DNA of 64,000 nt. Source: Atopobiaceae bacterium UBA1367 (lineage in GTDB: Bacteria > Actinomycetota > Coriobacteriia > Coriobacteriales > Atopobiaceae). Shown one piece after another: positions 33,137 through 42,330 of this stretch (position 1 is its first letter; each line of letters starts with the position of its first letter). The notes beneath the pieces are model-generated. The model searched no databases. It saw only the letters and a program-made list of their open reading frames with translations, and was not told the DNA's origin. The position numbers and the translations under genes were made by a program. The stretch lies in assembly GCA_002305995.1 (NCBI GenBank), contig DBRN01000006.1, positions 215,144 through 279,143 on the forward strand. Reading direction: 5' to 3'.

Positions 33137-35125
33137 TCACTCCAAGCGCCGCCGCCCTCCGCCATCGGCCTGCTCCAGAAGGTCGTGCGCATACTGCCAC
33201 GCCTGTCGCGCCACGTCGGCGTCGTCGACGCGCACCGTCCCCGCACAGGCGGCAAGGTGCCTCGCCAGCCATGGCCCGCCGTACAGGGGGAGGCGCGCGG
33301 TCACCCCGGAGTCATCGGACGAGAGCGTCTGCAGCCCGTCCCAGTGGAAGAGGTCAAGGTAACGGGGATCGGAGAACCGAGCTCCCACGAGCCTCTCGGG
33401 CTCCCGAGGTGCTGCGGGCATGGGCGCGTCGTCGGCCCTCGTCCTCGTGATCTCGCTCATGCGATCGATGCGGAAGACGCGCTCCGCACCGCGCATGACG
33501 TCAAAGCCCTCGAGATACCAACTGTCGTCGCCGCGCCTGACGAGATGGGGGATGACGGACCTGCTGCTGGCGGCATCGCCTGTGACGGGATGATAGACGA
33601 ATCGCAGTGCGTCCCCGTTGGAGATGGCACGGGAGCAGAGCTTGAGCGCCTCCCCGTCGGATGGGGAGCTGGGGGACGCAAGGGAACGCATGACATCGCG
33701 TGCCGAGAAGCCCGGTGACCCATAGGCTGCCGACAACGTCGCGGCAAGCGGGTCATCCCCGTCGATGCCGAGCTCACCGAGCGCCGCAGAGAGGGCGATG
33801 GTCTCAGAGCGCGTGAGCCGCACGCGACGGGCGCTCATCATCGCGCCCTCCATGAGGGAGACCTCCTCGTCCCTGTCGCCAAGGACGAGCGGGAGATAGT
33901 CCATGGACTCCCCGCTCCCGAGGGAGACCAACGCGATCAGGTGGCGCGCCTGGTCATGCTCGACGCCCAAGGTCTGGGCGATCTCGTGCGCGGTGATGAC
34001 CTCCCCCTCCTGCGTGAGGCTACTGGCAAGGGCAATGAGCTGGCGTGCGACAAGGGTGCTGCCGGTCCTTCCCGCCTTCCCGCGTGCCGATGCCGGTGTC
34101 AGACGACCTCCTCCCGAAGGCAGCGTCCGATCGAGCAGGGACGCATCGACCGTGCGAGACAGGACCTCCTTCCATGCCTCGACCACCTCGGGCGGACCCA
34201 AAGGACAGATCCCGCTGCCCACCGCCCACGCCGCAACGGACCGGACGTCACTGTAGGCAACCTCCCACACGGCCTCCGTCCCCACGTGGGCGATGGTGCC
34301 ATGAGTCGCCATGGCACGGGCGACGTCCCTGCCCGCGCCGCCACCCACGAAAAGTCGTGCCGTGTCGCAGGCATCGCCCATCTGGAAGGGCAGGCGCTCG
34401 TAGTCGCTGACGGAGAAGTCGAGGGGGATCTGGTAACGGACGTGCCGCAGCTCGCGGACCTTCTGAAAGCGATCAAGCCGGTAAGTCCTCACGGAGTCTG
34501 GAACGAGCGTGCCGTCCCGCTCGACGCGGCTGGCGACGAAGTAGGTTCTGCCGCGCATGCCAAAGGACCCGAGTATGGCCATGGTCCTCGCACTGGTCCC
34601 TCCCTGGGCATCCACGTAGGTGACGGCTGCCGCATGACGGGCGCTCATGCACGACACCAGCGCACGCAGCAACCTGTGCTCGCCCGCGCTCATGGCGTCA
34701 TGGTGCGCCACGGTGGTCCCCCGATACACCCGGGAGATCTTCGCAAGGGCCATCCTCAGCTCGTCGCGATAGGGAAACGCCTGGTCGTAGATCAGGTCGT
34801 GGCACAGGACATAGAGCATGCGTGCGTCCGCGGCTCCGAGTCCCTCTCCCGTGACGTATGAGCTGCTCTCGTCGACCTCCCAGAGCGTGTCGGTGCCGGA
34901 GGCCCCCGCCTCGCAGACCATGATGCCAAGGGTGGCAAGCAGCTCTCGGTCGCGCAGGTATTGCCGATTGAACGAGTCACCGTCGAGATCGGGGTAGAGG
35001 TCGGCGCGAATGGACGATGAGGGGAGCGGGCGCGTCGTGCCAAAGAACTTGACGGCCAGCGTGAGCACACGCGCGGCACGCAGGTCGTCGCTGGTCATCG
35101 TGAGGTGGGTGTCGGGTGCGAGCAT
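33137..35125 (-). CDS. Double-WYL transcription regulator, fused PafB-PafC-like
   Basis: About 662 residues. The first half has an N-terminal helix-turn-helix-like region (RAARVLTLAVKFFG) and a first WYL-type domain around residues 160-240 (RTYFVASRVE, RLDRFQKVREL). The second half repeats the plan: a helix-turn-helix near residue 390 (TAHEIAQTLGVEHDQARHLIALV), then a WYL domain with SWYLEGFDVMRGAERVFRIDRM near 535. In actinobacteria PafB and PafC are two adjacent WYL proteins that switch on the SOS-independent DNA damage response; here they appear as one chain. The start at 35125 follows GGAGA. The DinG neighbour fits a repair role. Confidence 0.8.
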   Translation of the reverse strand: MLAPDTHLTMTSDDLRAARVLTLAVKFFGTTRPLPSSSIRADLYPDLDGDSFNRQYLRDRELLATLGIMVCEAGASGTDTLWEVDESSSYVTGEGLGAADARMLYVLCHDLIYDQAFPYRDELRMALAKISRVYRGTTVAHHDAMSAGEHRLLRALVSCMSARHAAAVTYVDAQGGTSARTMAILGSFGMRGRTYFVASRVERDGTLVPDSVRTYRLDRFQKVRELRHVRYQIPLDFSVSDYERLPFQMGDACDTARLFVGGGAGRDVARAMATHGTIAHVGTEAVWEVAYSDVRSVAAWAVGSGICPLGPPEVVEAWKEVLSRTVDASLLDRTLPSGGGRLTPASARGKAGRTGSTLVARQLIALASSLTQEGEVITAHEIAQTLGVEHDQARHLIALVSLGSGESMDYLPLVLGDRDEEVSLMEGAMMSARRVRLTRSETIALSAALGELGIDGDDPLAATLSAAYGSPGFSARDVMRSLASPSSPSDGEALKLCSRAISNGDALRFVYHPVTGDAASSRSVIPHLVRRGDDSWYLEGFDVMRGAERVFRIDRMSEITRTRADDAPMPAAPREPERLVGARFSDPRYLDLFHWDGLQTLSSDDSGVTARLPLYGGPWLARHLAACAGTVRVDDADVARQAWQYAHDLLEQADGGGRRRLE

Positions 35126-35398
35126 GTGTCTCTCCGCTGGCAGGTGGTCTGGTGGACGGCAAGCAGATGGTACGTCGAGACACGCGTGCCTGCCAAGCGG
35201 GGACGACGAGACAGCCACATGGGCAGGGGTGTCCGCCCCGGCGGATGGGTGAGGGCGACGCATGCGTCGAAGGCATCGCGAACGGACAGGAAAAGAACCT
35301 TGGCGTTACCGGCCAGCGGGTGGGCACAAGGGGACTCTCTCGGCGTATACTAGGTGGATGCATGCCCATCAATGCAACCGCTAGGCGAAGGACGCAAC

Positions 35399-38300
35399 AT
35401 GGCGAGCACGCGCGACTATACCGACTTCCTCAACGATCAAGTCGACATCTCCCCCGCCAACAGCCAAGAGGAGCTGCAGGCAGCAGAGCTGATAGAGGGC
35501 CTGTTTGCCCAGCATGGGCTCGAGACGCAGATCCAGGAGTTCGACACCCCTCTCACCTCGGGGCTGAGCACCCGTGTCTACTTCGTCTTCCTATTTGTGG
35601 GTGTGCTGCTCTCCGGGTTCTTGGGCACACCCGTGGCAGTGGTGGGCCTGCTGCTGGTCATCGCTGCGTTCGCGCTGATCCTCCTTGCGCGCAACGGCAA
35701 CGACGTCTTGGGTTCGCTTGGCCCGCAGGCCCGGAGCCAAAACGTGGTAGGCGTGCATCGCGCCACGGGTCCCAACGTCATCAAGGGCAATCGGCCCATT
35801 GTGATCGTGGCCCACTACGACACGCCGCACGAAAGCTTTCTCAACAATCGCCAGTTCGCCAAGTGGCAGCCGATCATCAAGCGTCTGAGCTGGTCCTTGT
35901 GCGTCACGGTGCTGGTGGTGACCCTCCTGCAGCCAGTGCCGTTCATCCCCGTGCTCGCCCGTCACGTGCTGTGGGTGCTGGGCGTGCTGGCGGCGCTCCC
36001 CCTGCTGCTGCTGGGCGCGGCGGCCATCTACGAGCGGTTTGCCCCGTGCAGCACGGGTGCCAGCGACAACAAGTCATCGGTCGCCGCCATGCTCGGCGTG
36101 CTGGACATGGTGCGCCCCGGTCCCGATGACGCCAAGCAGTGGGCGGAGAGCAATCCGCTGGGAGTCCGTCGCGAGCTGGCCGACGACCTGGCAGAAGAGG
36201 ACGACCTCTATGCCGACGACGACTGGGCGGACGAGGTTCAGGCTGATGAGGAGGCGTACGAGGAGGAGTACGAGGGCGAGGGGGACGCCTCCGCCGAGGA
36301 CGCTCTCCAGCAGGATGATGCCCGGGCGGAGGACGAGGCTTGGGTGCCTGAGGCGCCATACGGGGACGAGGATGCTCCCGACCAGGCCGGGGATGCTGCC
36401 GTCGCCACTAGGGCCCTCAAGGACATCAGGTCTGATGACGAGCCCCAAGGACATCCCCGCGACCTTCCCGAAGCCGATGACTACGGCATCGAGGAACCCT
36501 CCACGATCCGTCGGGGCGCGGCACTGCTCGAGAGCCTGCAGGTGCTTCCGGAGACCTGCGAGATCGTGTACGAGGGCCTCGCACCGCGCGAGGAGGTCAT
36601 CGGCCGCATGGAAGGCGCCGACTCGCAGGGCGCTGCCGCCGAGGGCCTGTCCAGGGGTGTCGAGCGCATCAGGGAGGCGGGACGGCATCTGGGCGAGGTG
36701 ATCGGTCGCCTGCTCGAGACGATCGGTGCTGGCGCGTCGGCCCTTCTCGCCCGCATCCGCGAGCTCCTCGCCGGCCTCGTCTCACGCGTGGGAAGCTTGC
36801 GCGGGGGTGGGAGCTCGGACGTCGAGGGGGAGGATGCGGCCGATGACGACGTGCCGCTCTTTGACGCGAGCGCGTGGGCCGACGAGATGAAGGCCGCTGA
36901 CGAGGCTGCTGATGAGCCGGTGTCGTACGCAGGGCCACATGCCGGTGACGAAGCGGCTGGTGTCGAAGGACCAGAGGCGACCGATGGTGTCACTGCAGAG
37001 GCGTCGGGTGTGGGTGAGGATGAGACTCCTGGGCCGCAGCCGGCCGAGAACGACGAGCACGGTCATGCCGAGGTCATGGGGGAGCCGGCCGCTGTCGTTG
37101 ACGAGGCTGCCGAGCCGCAGGCTGCCGAGACCCCGCGGGCATCGGAGGCGGAGGCGCCTTGCGAGGACGCGAGCCCGAAGGACGTGCTCGCGGACGCCGT
37201 TGCGGAGATGGGCGTCCCGAACGGGACTCCGCCGAGCTTTGGCTTCACCGCGGAGATTCTGCCCTCTGCCCAGGCGGAAGCCGTGCATGAGGCGGCGGCC
37301 GAGGAGCCCGAGGAGCCGGAGCGTCCCGACACCTCTGCGCGTGAGGATGGTGAGGTCGCCTTCGCAGACGAGGGAACTGACGTCACCAGCCATGACGAGG
37401 GTGAGGAAGGCGTCTCTGATCTTGGAGCTGTCGCGCCCCCTGACGAGGAGGACACGACTACCCTTGTCGACGACAAGGTGCCGCTGACGCAGGCAGTTCA
37501 TGAGGAGGATGCCGTCGAGGAACAGCCCTCCGTAGTCGAGGAGGAAGCCGCCTCCGATGAGCCTCAGGAGGACGAGTGGCATGTTCCGAGCATAGAGGTG
37601 GCCGATGCCTTCTATGAGCTGATTGACGATGCCACCGAACGCGGAGGCACAGCCGTTGGCGTTCCCGTTGAGGTGGTCGACGTCCCCTCGTTGGACGTCG
37701 AGTCGGATCTGCCCGCTCCCCGCGACGCGGCTGTGACACCTGCGACGGTCATGACGCCCAAACCCGTCGATGATGCCGAGACCGTCGAGGCCGTCCTTGA
37801 GCAGGAGCCTCCTGTCGCGGACTCGCTGACGGAGGTTGCCGACGAGGACGAGCATGGCGAGGAGCCGGAGCCCTCTCCCACAGAGACGGCCGGGCACCCG
37901 CTCGCCGAGGCGTCCGAATCCGCACGCCTGTGGACGCCACCCATTGACCTCGCCGGAGACATCGAGGAGCCCGAGGACGATCCAGATGCCGCATATGAGG
38001 GAGCCGACGACGAGGTTGACGGTGAGGCCGATGCGACCCTGAAGTTCAAGGTGCTGTCCCATGAGGAGGTCGCGGCCTCGCGCGTCGAGATCGAGAGATC
38101 CGCGCATTCTGCCGATGATGTGGCGGTTGTCGCAGCGCAGCGGCCCGACGCTGCGGTGGAGGACGAGGGCGTGCGTGTGGAGGCAGCGGCTCAGGCAACG
38201 CTGTCCGACGTGCTCCACGAGATGTTCGTCACCCTTCCGAAGATCGAGCCGATGGTCGCCGAACCTGCTCTGCCGACGGTGTCGGGACAGGACGTACCTG

Positions 38301-40072
38301 GTGCTGGACAGCCGGGGCGGGATACGTCCGAGCCGGTCGATGGTCCGCGTGACTCCAAGACCAGGCCCATCGAGACGGGCACGGGGGACGAGGCCGATCC
38401 GGCGTCACATGAGAAGCCCGAGGAGGAGCCCAAGGTCGAGAGGGAGCCGAGTCCACGGCCTGAGGCAGTGACCCCTGAGGACGAGGGGGAGGCCCTCGGC
38501 GATGAGGTGCCTGGTGAGGAGGGTGTGGGCGAGACGGCGCCCGCTCCCGAAGGGCGCGTCCAGGAGCCCGCCGCAGATCCCGAGCCCGAGCCTGAGCCCG
38601 AGGCGGTGGGGGAGGCGGTGCTCGAAATGGAGCCTGTCCCTGGGCCGGAGCAGGAGCCTGACCTGGAACCAGGTCTCGATTCCGACCATGCCGACCAGCG
38701 GGGCGACACCGCCGTGGTGACGTCGCTTGCCGAGGGCATCACCTTCTCGAACGAGCAGGATGCGAGTGAGGAGGAGCTCTCGGACAAGGACCTGACCGGT
38801 CTCACGGTCTCCTCGCGCGAGAACCAGGCCGATGTCGAGGACTCCATGCCGGTGGTCCGCGAGCACATTCCAAAGCCGCGCGCCATCGACGATCCCGATT
38901 GGGGCAAGAGCGAGTTCAAGCCACCGGTCATGTCTGCCGGGCGACGCACCATGCTGCTCGACCTGCCCGACCCGTCGGTGATAGACGTGGATCCCCTGGC
39001 CCCGTCGCATGACGATGACATGGCGAAGCCCACGCCCACCTTGGGAGGGGGCGTGTCACACAGGCTCGAGGTCTTGCGGCGCGTTCCCTCTCCGGCGGGC
39101 GACGCTCCCGAGCAACAGCCATCCTCTGCCCCCTCACGAGAGTCGTCACCGGCTGAGGAGCCCCGCCAGGCACCTCAGGAGGAGGGTGCTGCGACACCCA
39201 TGCGCAAGTACAACCAGGGCACCTCCCTGCGCGCGCCCAAGAAGGGCACAAAGCGCAAGATGCGGTTTGGACGCAAGCGCAGGGACGAGGAGACACAGGT
39301 AGAATCCATGGGTGAGTGGCTGGGACTGGACGAGGACTACGATGCCAAGCGCGATGGGCGCCAGATCGGCTCGTGGGACAACTTCGACGACGATGACCGA
39401 CGCGGTCCATGGAAGGGTGGGGCTACGCTTCGTGCGGGCCTGCGCGACGATCGTGATCGTGCCGAAGAGCCGAGCGATCCCGTGCCGGGCGTGCCCAACT
39501 TCGACTCCCTTGACCTCAGGGGCGAGCCTTCCTACGAGGACGACCAGCCTGTTGCCGAGGAGCAAGGGCCTGATCCCGAGGGTGCCGAGGAGTTGCGCGA
39601 GGAGGTGCTGCACCTAGGCGATGACGATCTCATTTCCCACGACATCTGGTTCGTGGGCGTGGGCGCCTCGTCCCTCGACCATGCGGGCATGAAGGCGTTT
39701 CTGGACGAGCATCGAAGGGACATCAGGGGTGCCTTCCTGGTCAACCTCGACAGCATCGGGGCGGGTGACCTCACGCTGCTGACGCGTGAGGGCACGGGCA
39801 ACAAGCGTCGTGCGGACAGGCGCATGGGTCGCATGCTCACCAACATAGCCGACGCGCTGCACATCGATCTCCGCCGAGCGGACCACAGCTGGGACGAGAC
39901 GGACGCGACGCCTGCCATGCAGCGCTCGGTGCGCGTCGCCACGTTGATGGGCATGTCCGAGGATGGTGTCGCGGCCCTCTCGCATACCTCCGACGACGAG
40001 CCAGAGTACCTCAACGACCAGCAGATCGCTGACGTGGCCGACATCATTGCCGAGCTGATCAGGCGCTCGTAG
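35399..40072 (+). CDS. M28-peptidase-like membrane protein with giant acidic insertion
   Basis: 1,557 residues, far above the usual 300-500 of M28 proteins. Residues about 100-235 carry the first metal ligands IVAHYDTPHES (His near 138) and STGASDNKSSVAAML (Asp near 222), interleaved with four membrane helices (59-97 and 163-215). An Asp/Glu/Pro/Ala-rich, low-complexity stretch of about 1,160 residues follows. The fold resumes near 1410: HDIWFVGVGASSLDHAGM, VNLDSIGAGD and ALSHTSDDEPEYLN. Where active members have a Glu pair, this protein has Ser-Ser (near 1422), so catalysis is doubtful. ATG at 35399 follows AAGGA. A -10-like TATACT lies at 35346-35351. Confidence 0.75.
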   Translation: MASTRDYTDFLNDQVDISPANSQEELQAAELIEGLFAQHGLETQIQEFDTPLTSGLSTRVYFVFLFVGVLLSGFLGTPVAVVGLLLVIAAFALILLARNGNDVLGSLGPQARSQNVVGVHRATGPNVIKGNRPIVIVAHYDTPHESFLNNRQFAKWQPIIKRLSWSLCVTVLVVTLLQPVPFIPVLARHVLWVLGVLAALPLLLLGAAAIYERFAPCSTGASDNKSSVAAMLGVLDMVRPGPDDAKQWAESNPLGVRRELADDLAEEDDLYADDDWADEVQADEEAYEEEYEGEGDASAEDALQQDDARAEDEAWVPEAPYGDEDAPDQAGDAAVATRALKDIRSDDEPQGHPRDLPEADDYGIEEPSTIRRGAALLESLQVLPETCEIVYEGLAPREEVIGRMEGADSQGAAAEGLSRGVERIREAGRHLGEVIGRLLETIGAGASALLARIRELLAGLVSRVGSLRGGGSSDVEGEDAADDDVPLFDASAWADEMKAADEAADEPVSYAGPHAGDEAAGVEGPEATDGVTAEASGVGEDETPGPQPAENDEHGHAEVMGEPAAVVDEAAEPQAAETPRASEAEAPCEDASPKDVLADAVAEMGVPNGTPPSFGFTAEILPSAQAEAVHEAAAEEPEEPERPDTSAREDGEVAFADEGTDVTSHDEGEEGVSDLGAVAPPDEEDTTTLVDDKVPLTQAVHEEDAVEEQPSVVEEEAASDEPQEDEWHVPSIEVADAFYELIDDATERGGTAVGVPVEVVDVPSLDVESDLPAPRDAAVTPATVMTPKPVDDAETVEAVLEQEPPVADSLTEVADEDEHGEEPEPSPTETAGHPLAEASESARLWTPPIDLAGDIEEPEDDPDAAYEGADDEVDGEADATLKFKVLSHEEVAASRVEIERSAHSADDVAVVAAQRPDAAVEDEGVRVEAAAQATLSDVLHEMFVTLPKIEPMVAEPALPTVSGQDVPGAGQPGRDTSEPVDGPRDSKTRPIETGTGDEADPASHEKPEEEPKVEREPSPRPEAVTPEDEGEALGDEVPGEEGVGETAPAPEGRVQEPAADPEPEPEPEAVGEAVLEMEPVPGPEQEPDLEPGLDSDHADQRGDTAVVTSLAEGITFSNEQDASEEELSDKDLTGLTVSSRENQADVEDSMPVVREHIPKPRAIDDPDWGKSEFKPPVMSAGRRTMLLDLPDPSVIDVDPLAPSHDDDMAKPTPTLGGGVSHRLEVLRRVPSPAGDAPEQQPSSAPSRESSPAEEPRQAPQEEGAATPMRKYNQGTSLRAPKKGTKRKMRFGRKRRDEETQVESMGEWLGLDEDYDAKRDGRQIGSWDNFDDDDRRGPWKGGATLRAGLRDDRDRAEEPSDPVPGVPNFDSLDLRGEPSYEDDQPVAEEQGPDPEGAEELREEVLHLGDDDLISHDIWFVGVGASSLDHAGMKAFLDEHRRDIRGAFLVNLDSIGAGDLTLLTREGTGNKRRADRRMGRMLTNIADALHIDLRRADHSWDETDATPAMQRSVRVATLMGMSEDGVAALSHTSDDEPEYLNDQQIADVADIIAELIRRS

Positions 40073-40080
40073 CGCCGTCA

Positions 40081-40113
40081 GGCCGGGGGGCGCCCTTTGC
40101 GCCCTCCCCGGCC
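40081..40113 (+). terminator. Hairpin after the M28-like gene
   Basis: GGCCGGGG (40081-40088) pairs with CCCCGGCC (40106-40113), 8 bp past the stop codon. The stem is very GC-rich but lacks a T-run. Confidence 0.5.
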
Positions 40114-40186
40114 GGCAATGTCACGGCTGTGGTGATTCCTCGCATGGGTTCCGCCACATGTCGCCTGTGCTAGAATCGAAGGGCAT

Positions 40187-40261
40187 GCGGGCATCGCCAA
40201 GTGGTAAGGCCCCAGCTTCCCAAGCTGGTATCCGCGGGTTCGAATCCCGTTGCCCGCTCCA
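40187..40261 (+). tRNA. tRNA-Gly (CCC), CCA encoded
   Basis: Acceptor stem GCGGGCA/TGCCCGC, D-arm with AAGTGGTAAGGC, anticodon loop TTCCCAA giving CCC, and T-arm GGTTCGAATCC. Body 40187-40258 plus encoded CCA. A -10 box TAGAAT (40171-40176) lies ten bases before the 5' end; the same hexamer precedes the tRNA-Lys and tRNA-Arg genes in this window. Confidence 0.97.
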
Positions 40262-40271
40262 AGCATCGTAC

Positions 40272-40291
40272 GGGCCCTTCGGGGCCCTTTT
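40272..40291 (+). terminator. Intrinsic terminator after tRNA-Gly
   Basis: GGGCCC (40272-40277), a TTCG tetraloop and GGGCCC (40282-40287), followed by TTTT. A UUCG-capped stem with U-tail, 11 bp past the tRNA. Confidence 0.93.
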
Positions 40292-40324
40292 GCTTGGTGC
40301 TCCCTCAGATGAAAGGACTCGAGC

Positions 40325-41608
40325 ATGAGCCTGCACATGAGCCCTGCCGAAGCCGCCGCGGCTATCGACGCGCTGTCATCGCAGATTGACCTGTACGCAG
40401 AGCTCCTGGTGAGAAAGGGTGCTGCCATTCGCCCCGGCCAAGAGCTGGTCGTGCAGTCCCCGGTGGAGTGCGCCGACTTCGCCCGTCGCGTGGTGCGGTG
40501 CGCCTATGCTGCCCGAGCTGGCCACGTGACGGTCATCTGGAACGATGACGTGATGTCGCGCCTTGAATATGAGAACGTGGGGCTTCCGTACTTCGAGCAC
40601 ACGCCATCGTGGAAGGTGGAGCAGCTCAACAGCCTCGCCGAGAAGGGCGCGAGCTTCCTGTTCCTCGAGGGATCGGACCCGGCAGCCCTGCAGGGCATCG
40701 ATCCTGCCAAGCCTGCGGCGGCGTCGCGGGCGCGCAATGCCGAGTGCAAGGTGTTTCGTGACGGCATGGACTTCGGGCGAAACGCGTGGTGCATCGCCGG
40801 GGCGCCGGTCGAGGCATGGGCGACGAAGGTCTTCCCCGATGTGCCCGGACATGAGGCGATGTATCGCTTGTGGATGGCAATCCTGCAGGTGGCACGTGCT
40901 GACGGGGAGGATCCCCCGGCAGCATGGGAGACCCACGACGCCATGTTCGAGAAGAACAAGCGACAGCTCAACGGGAGCGGCTTCGATGCGCTTCGCTACC
41001 GATCCTCCAACGGAACCGACCTGCTCATCGGCCTGAACAAGGGCCACATCTGGGAGGGCGGGGCCTCGCGAACGGTCGGAGGTACCACGTTCTTTCCCAA
41101 CATCCCCACGGAGGAGGTGTTCACCACCCCCGATCGCCTGCGCGCCGAGGGCATCGCGCATTCCGTGATGCCCCTCGTGCACCAGGGTCAGGTCGTTCGT
41201 GACTTCTGGATGCGCTTCGAGGGCGGTCGCGTCATCGAATTCGATGCGGCGCTCGGCAGGGACGTCCTTCGCCACATCATCGAAACGGATGAGAGCGCGG
41301 GTCGTCTCGGGGAATGCGCGCTCATCTCGAAGAACACACCGATCAGGCAATCAGGGCTGCTGTTCTATGACACGCTGTACGACGAGAACGCAAGCTGCCA
41401 TCTCGCGTTGGGGATGGGGTTCCCGGAGTGCATCGAGGGGGGCTATGACATGTCGCCCGACGAGCTTGAGTCCCATGGCGTGAACAGAAGCCACACACAC
41501 GTCGACTTTATGATAGGCGCCGATGACCTTGACATCTGGGGTGTTCGCGCGGATGGAAGCGAGGTGCCGGTGTTCGTCTCGGGGCAGTGGGCCTGGGAAG
41601 ACGAGTAG
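40325..41608 (+). CDS. M29-family aminopeptidase (AmpS/PepS-like)
   Basis: 427 residues resembling the thermophilic-aminopeptidase M29 family: an N-terminal domain with YAELLVRKGAAIRPGQELVVQ, the middle NIPTEEVFTTPD (metal-binding Glu), and C-terminal LFYDTLYDENASCHLALGMGF and NRSHTHVDFMIG with the metal-binding Glu, His and Asp. These cytoplasmic metallopeptidases remove N-terminal residues from peptides. Its ATG lies eight bases after AAGGA. It stands alone between two tRNA units. Confidence 0.92.
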   Translation: MSLHMSPAEAAAAIDALSSQIDLYAELLVRKGAAIRPGQELVVQSPVECADFARRVVRCAYAARAGHVTVIWNDDVMSRLEYENVGLPYFEHTPSWKVEQLNSLAEKGASFLFLEGSDPAALQGIDPAKPAAASRARNAECKVFRDGMDFGRNAWCIAGAPVEAWATKVFPDVPGHEAMYRLWMAILQVARADGEDPPAAWETHDAMFEKNKRQLNGSGFDALRYRSSNGTDLLIGLNKGHIWEGGASRTVGGTTFFPNIPTEEVFTTPDRLRAEGIAHSVMPLVHQGQVVRDFWMRFEGGRVIEFDAALGRDVLRHIIETDESAGRLGECALISKNTPIRQSGLLFYDTLYDENASCHLALGMGFPECIEGGYDMSPDELESHGVNRSHTHVDFMIGADDLDIWGVRADGSEVPVFVSGQWAWEDE

Positions 41609-41639
41609 GCTGTGCCTCACGTGGTAGAATTTCCCCCAC

Positions 41640-41715
41640 GGGCCGTTAGCTCAGTTGGCAGAGCAGGGGACTTTTAATCCCAAGGTCCAGGGTTCGAGAC
41701 CCTGACGGCCCACCA
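41640..41715 (+). tRNA. tRNA-Lys (TTT), CCA encoded
   Basis: Acceptor stem GGGCCGT/ACGGCCC, D-arm AGCTCAGTTGGCAGAGC, anticodon TTT in loop CTTTTAA, and T-arm GGTTCGAGACC. Body 41640-41712 plus encoded CCA. TAGAAT at 41625-41630 is the likely -10 box, nine bases upstream. Confidence 0.97.
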
Positions 41716-41725
41716 TACGACACAC

Positions 41726-41760
41726 GAGGTCACGACCACGATCCTGGTCGTGACCTCTTT
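41726..41760 (+). terminator. Intrinsic terminator after tRNA-Lys
   Basis: A perfect 13-bp stem, 41726-41738 with 41745-41757, and a 6-nt loop followed by TTTC, 10 bp past the tRNA 3' end. Confidence 0.9.
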
Positions 41761-41926
41761 CAGAGGTCGCGCAGGGGAAACGCTAGGCACCGCTTAGCGT
41801 CGGGCTGCACTCCGATCGCCCTCCTTGGCCCCGCGCCGTCCTGTCCGTAGCACATACCTCTAGAGCCCCTCACACCGGATGCGACGGTTCGAGCATGGAG
41901 CTCGCTGCCCTTGGGTTGAGGTTTCG

Positions 41927-42058
41927 GTGGCACAGATTTCGGGTCGTGCGCTGTCAGAACCGGCATCGCGGAGTATCAAGGAGCGTTTGCGCAGGATTCA
42001 AGTGTTCGCTACCTTGACTTGCGGGACATGACAGCGCACAACCCGAAATCTGTGCCAC
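41927..42058 (+). repeat. Inverted-repeat element, copy 1
   Basis: A 132-bp element bounded by 30-bp inverted repeats (41927-41956 and 42029-42058; 29 of 30 positions pair), ends reading GTGGCACAGATTTCGGG. The interior holds CGTTTGCGCAGGATTCA at 41984-42000, also present in copies at 46.9 and 48.1 kb. No ORF fits inside. It lies between the tRNA-Lys terminator and the argG leader. The rest of 41761-42240 shows no convincing gene. A non-autonomous transposable element or a structured RNA is likely. Confidence 0.85.
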
Positions 42059-42163
42059 TCACAAGGATTCTGGGACCCTCAGGATGAGCCGCTCGATGCG
42101 CGCGGTCGGCATCGCGCACGCGCAGGCCAATGTTTCCAGTGCGATTCAATGCACCACAGGGCG

Positions 42164-42193
42164 TTGCACCAATTTGCATGAGTGAGGTAGGGT
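42164..42193 (+). promoter_or_regulatory. Possible promoter of the argG leader
   Basis: TTGCAC (42164-42169) and TAGGGT (42188-42193) with an 18-bp spacer lie 54 bp before the leader peptide start. The -35 is good and the -10 is weak. Confidence 0.35.
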
Positions 42194-42246
42194 ACCTTCA
42201 TGCGCCCATGGCACCATTGCCCAGCACACGTAAAGGAGGGACCATC

Positions 42247-42330
42247 ATGTTCTGCACAGACACTGCCACAGGTTCCCTCCGACGCCAGGGTCGACGTAGC
42301 ATGCTGCGACGCCGGCGCGCGCTGCCCTAG
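42247..42330 (+). CDS. Arginine-rich leader peptide upstream of argG
   Basis: A 27-residue ORF, MFCTDTATGSLRRQGRRSML followed by RRRRALP, with eight arginines. It has an excellent ribosome site (AAAGGAGGG, about seven bases before the ATG). The arginines fall in three blocks: residues 12-13, 16-17 and 21-24. A rho-independent terminator starts 50 bp after the stop and argG begins 200 bp after it. This is the layout of a ribosome-mediated attenuator sensing charged tRNA-Arg. The ORF and terminator are seen; regulation is inferred. Confidence 0.7.
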   Translation: MFCTDTATGSLRRQGRRSMLRRRRALP

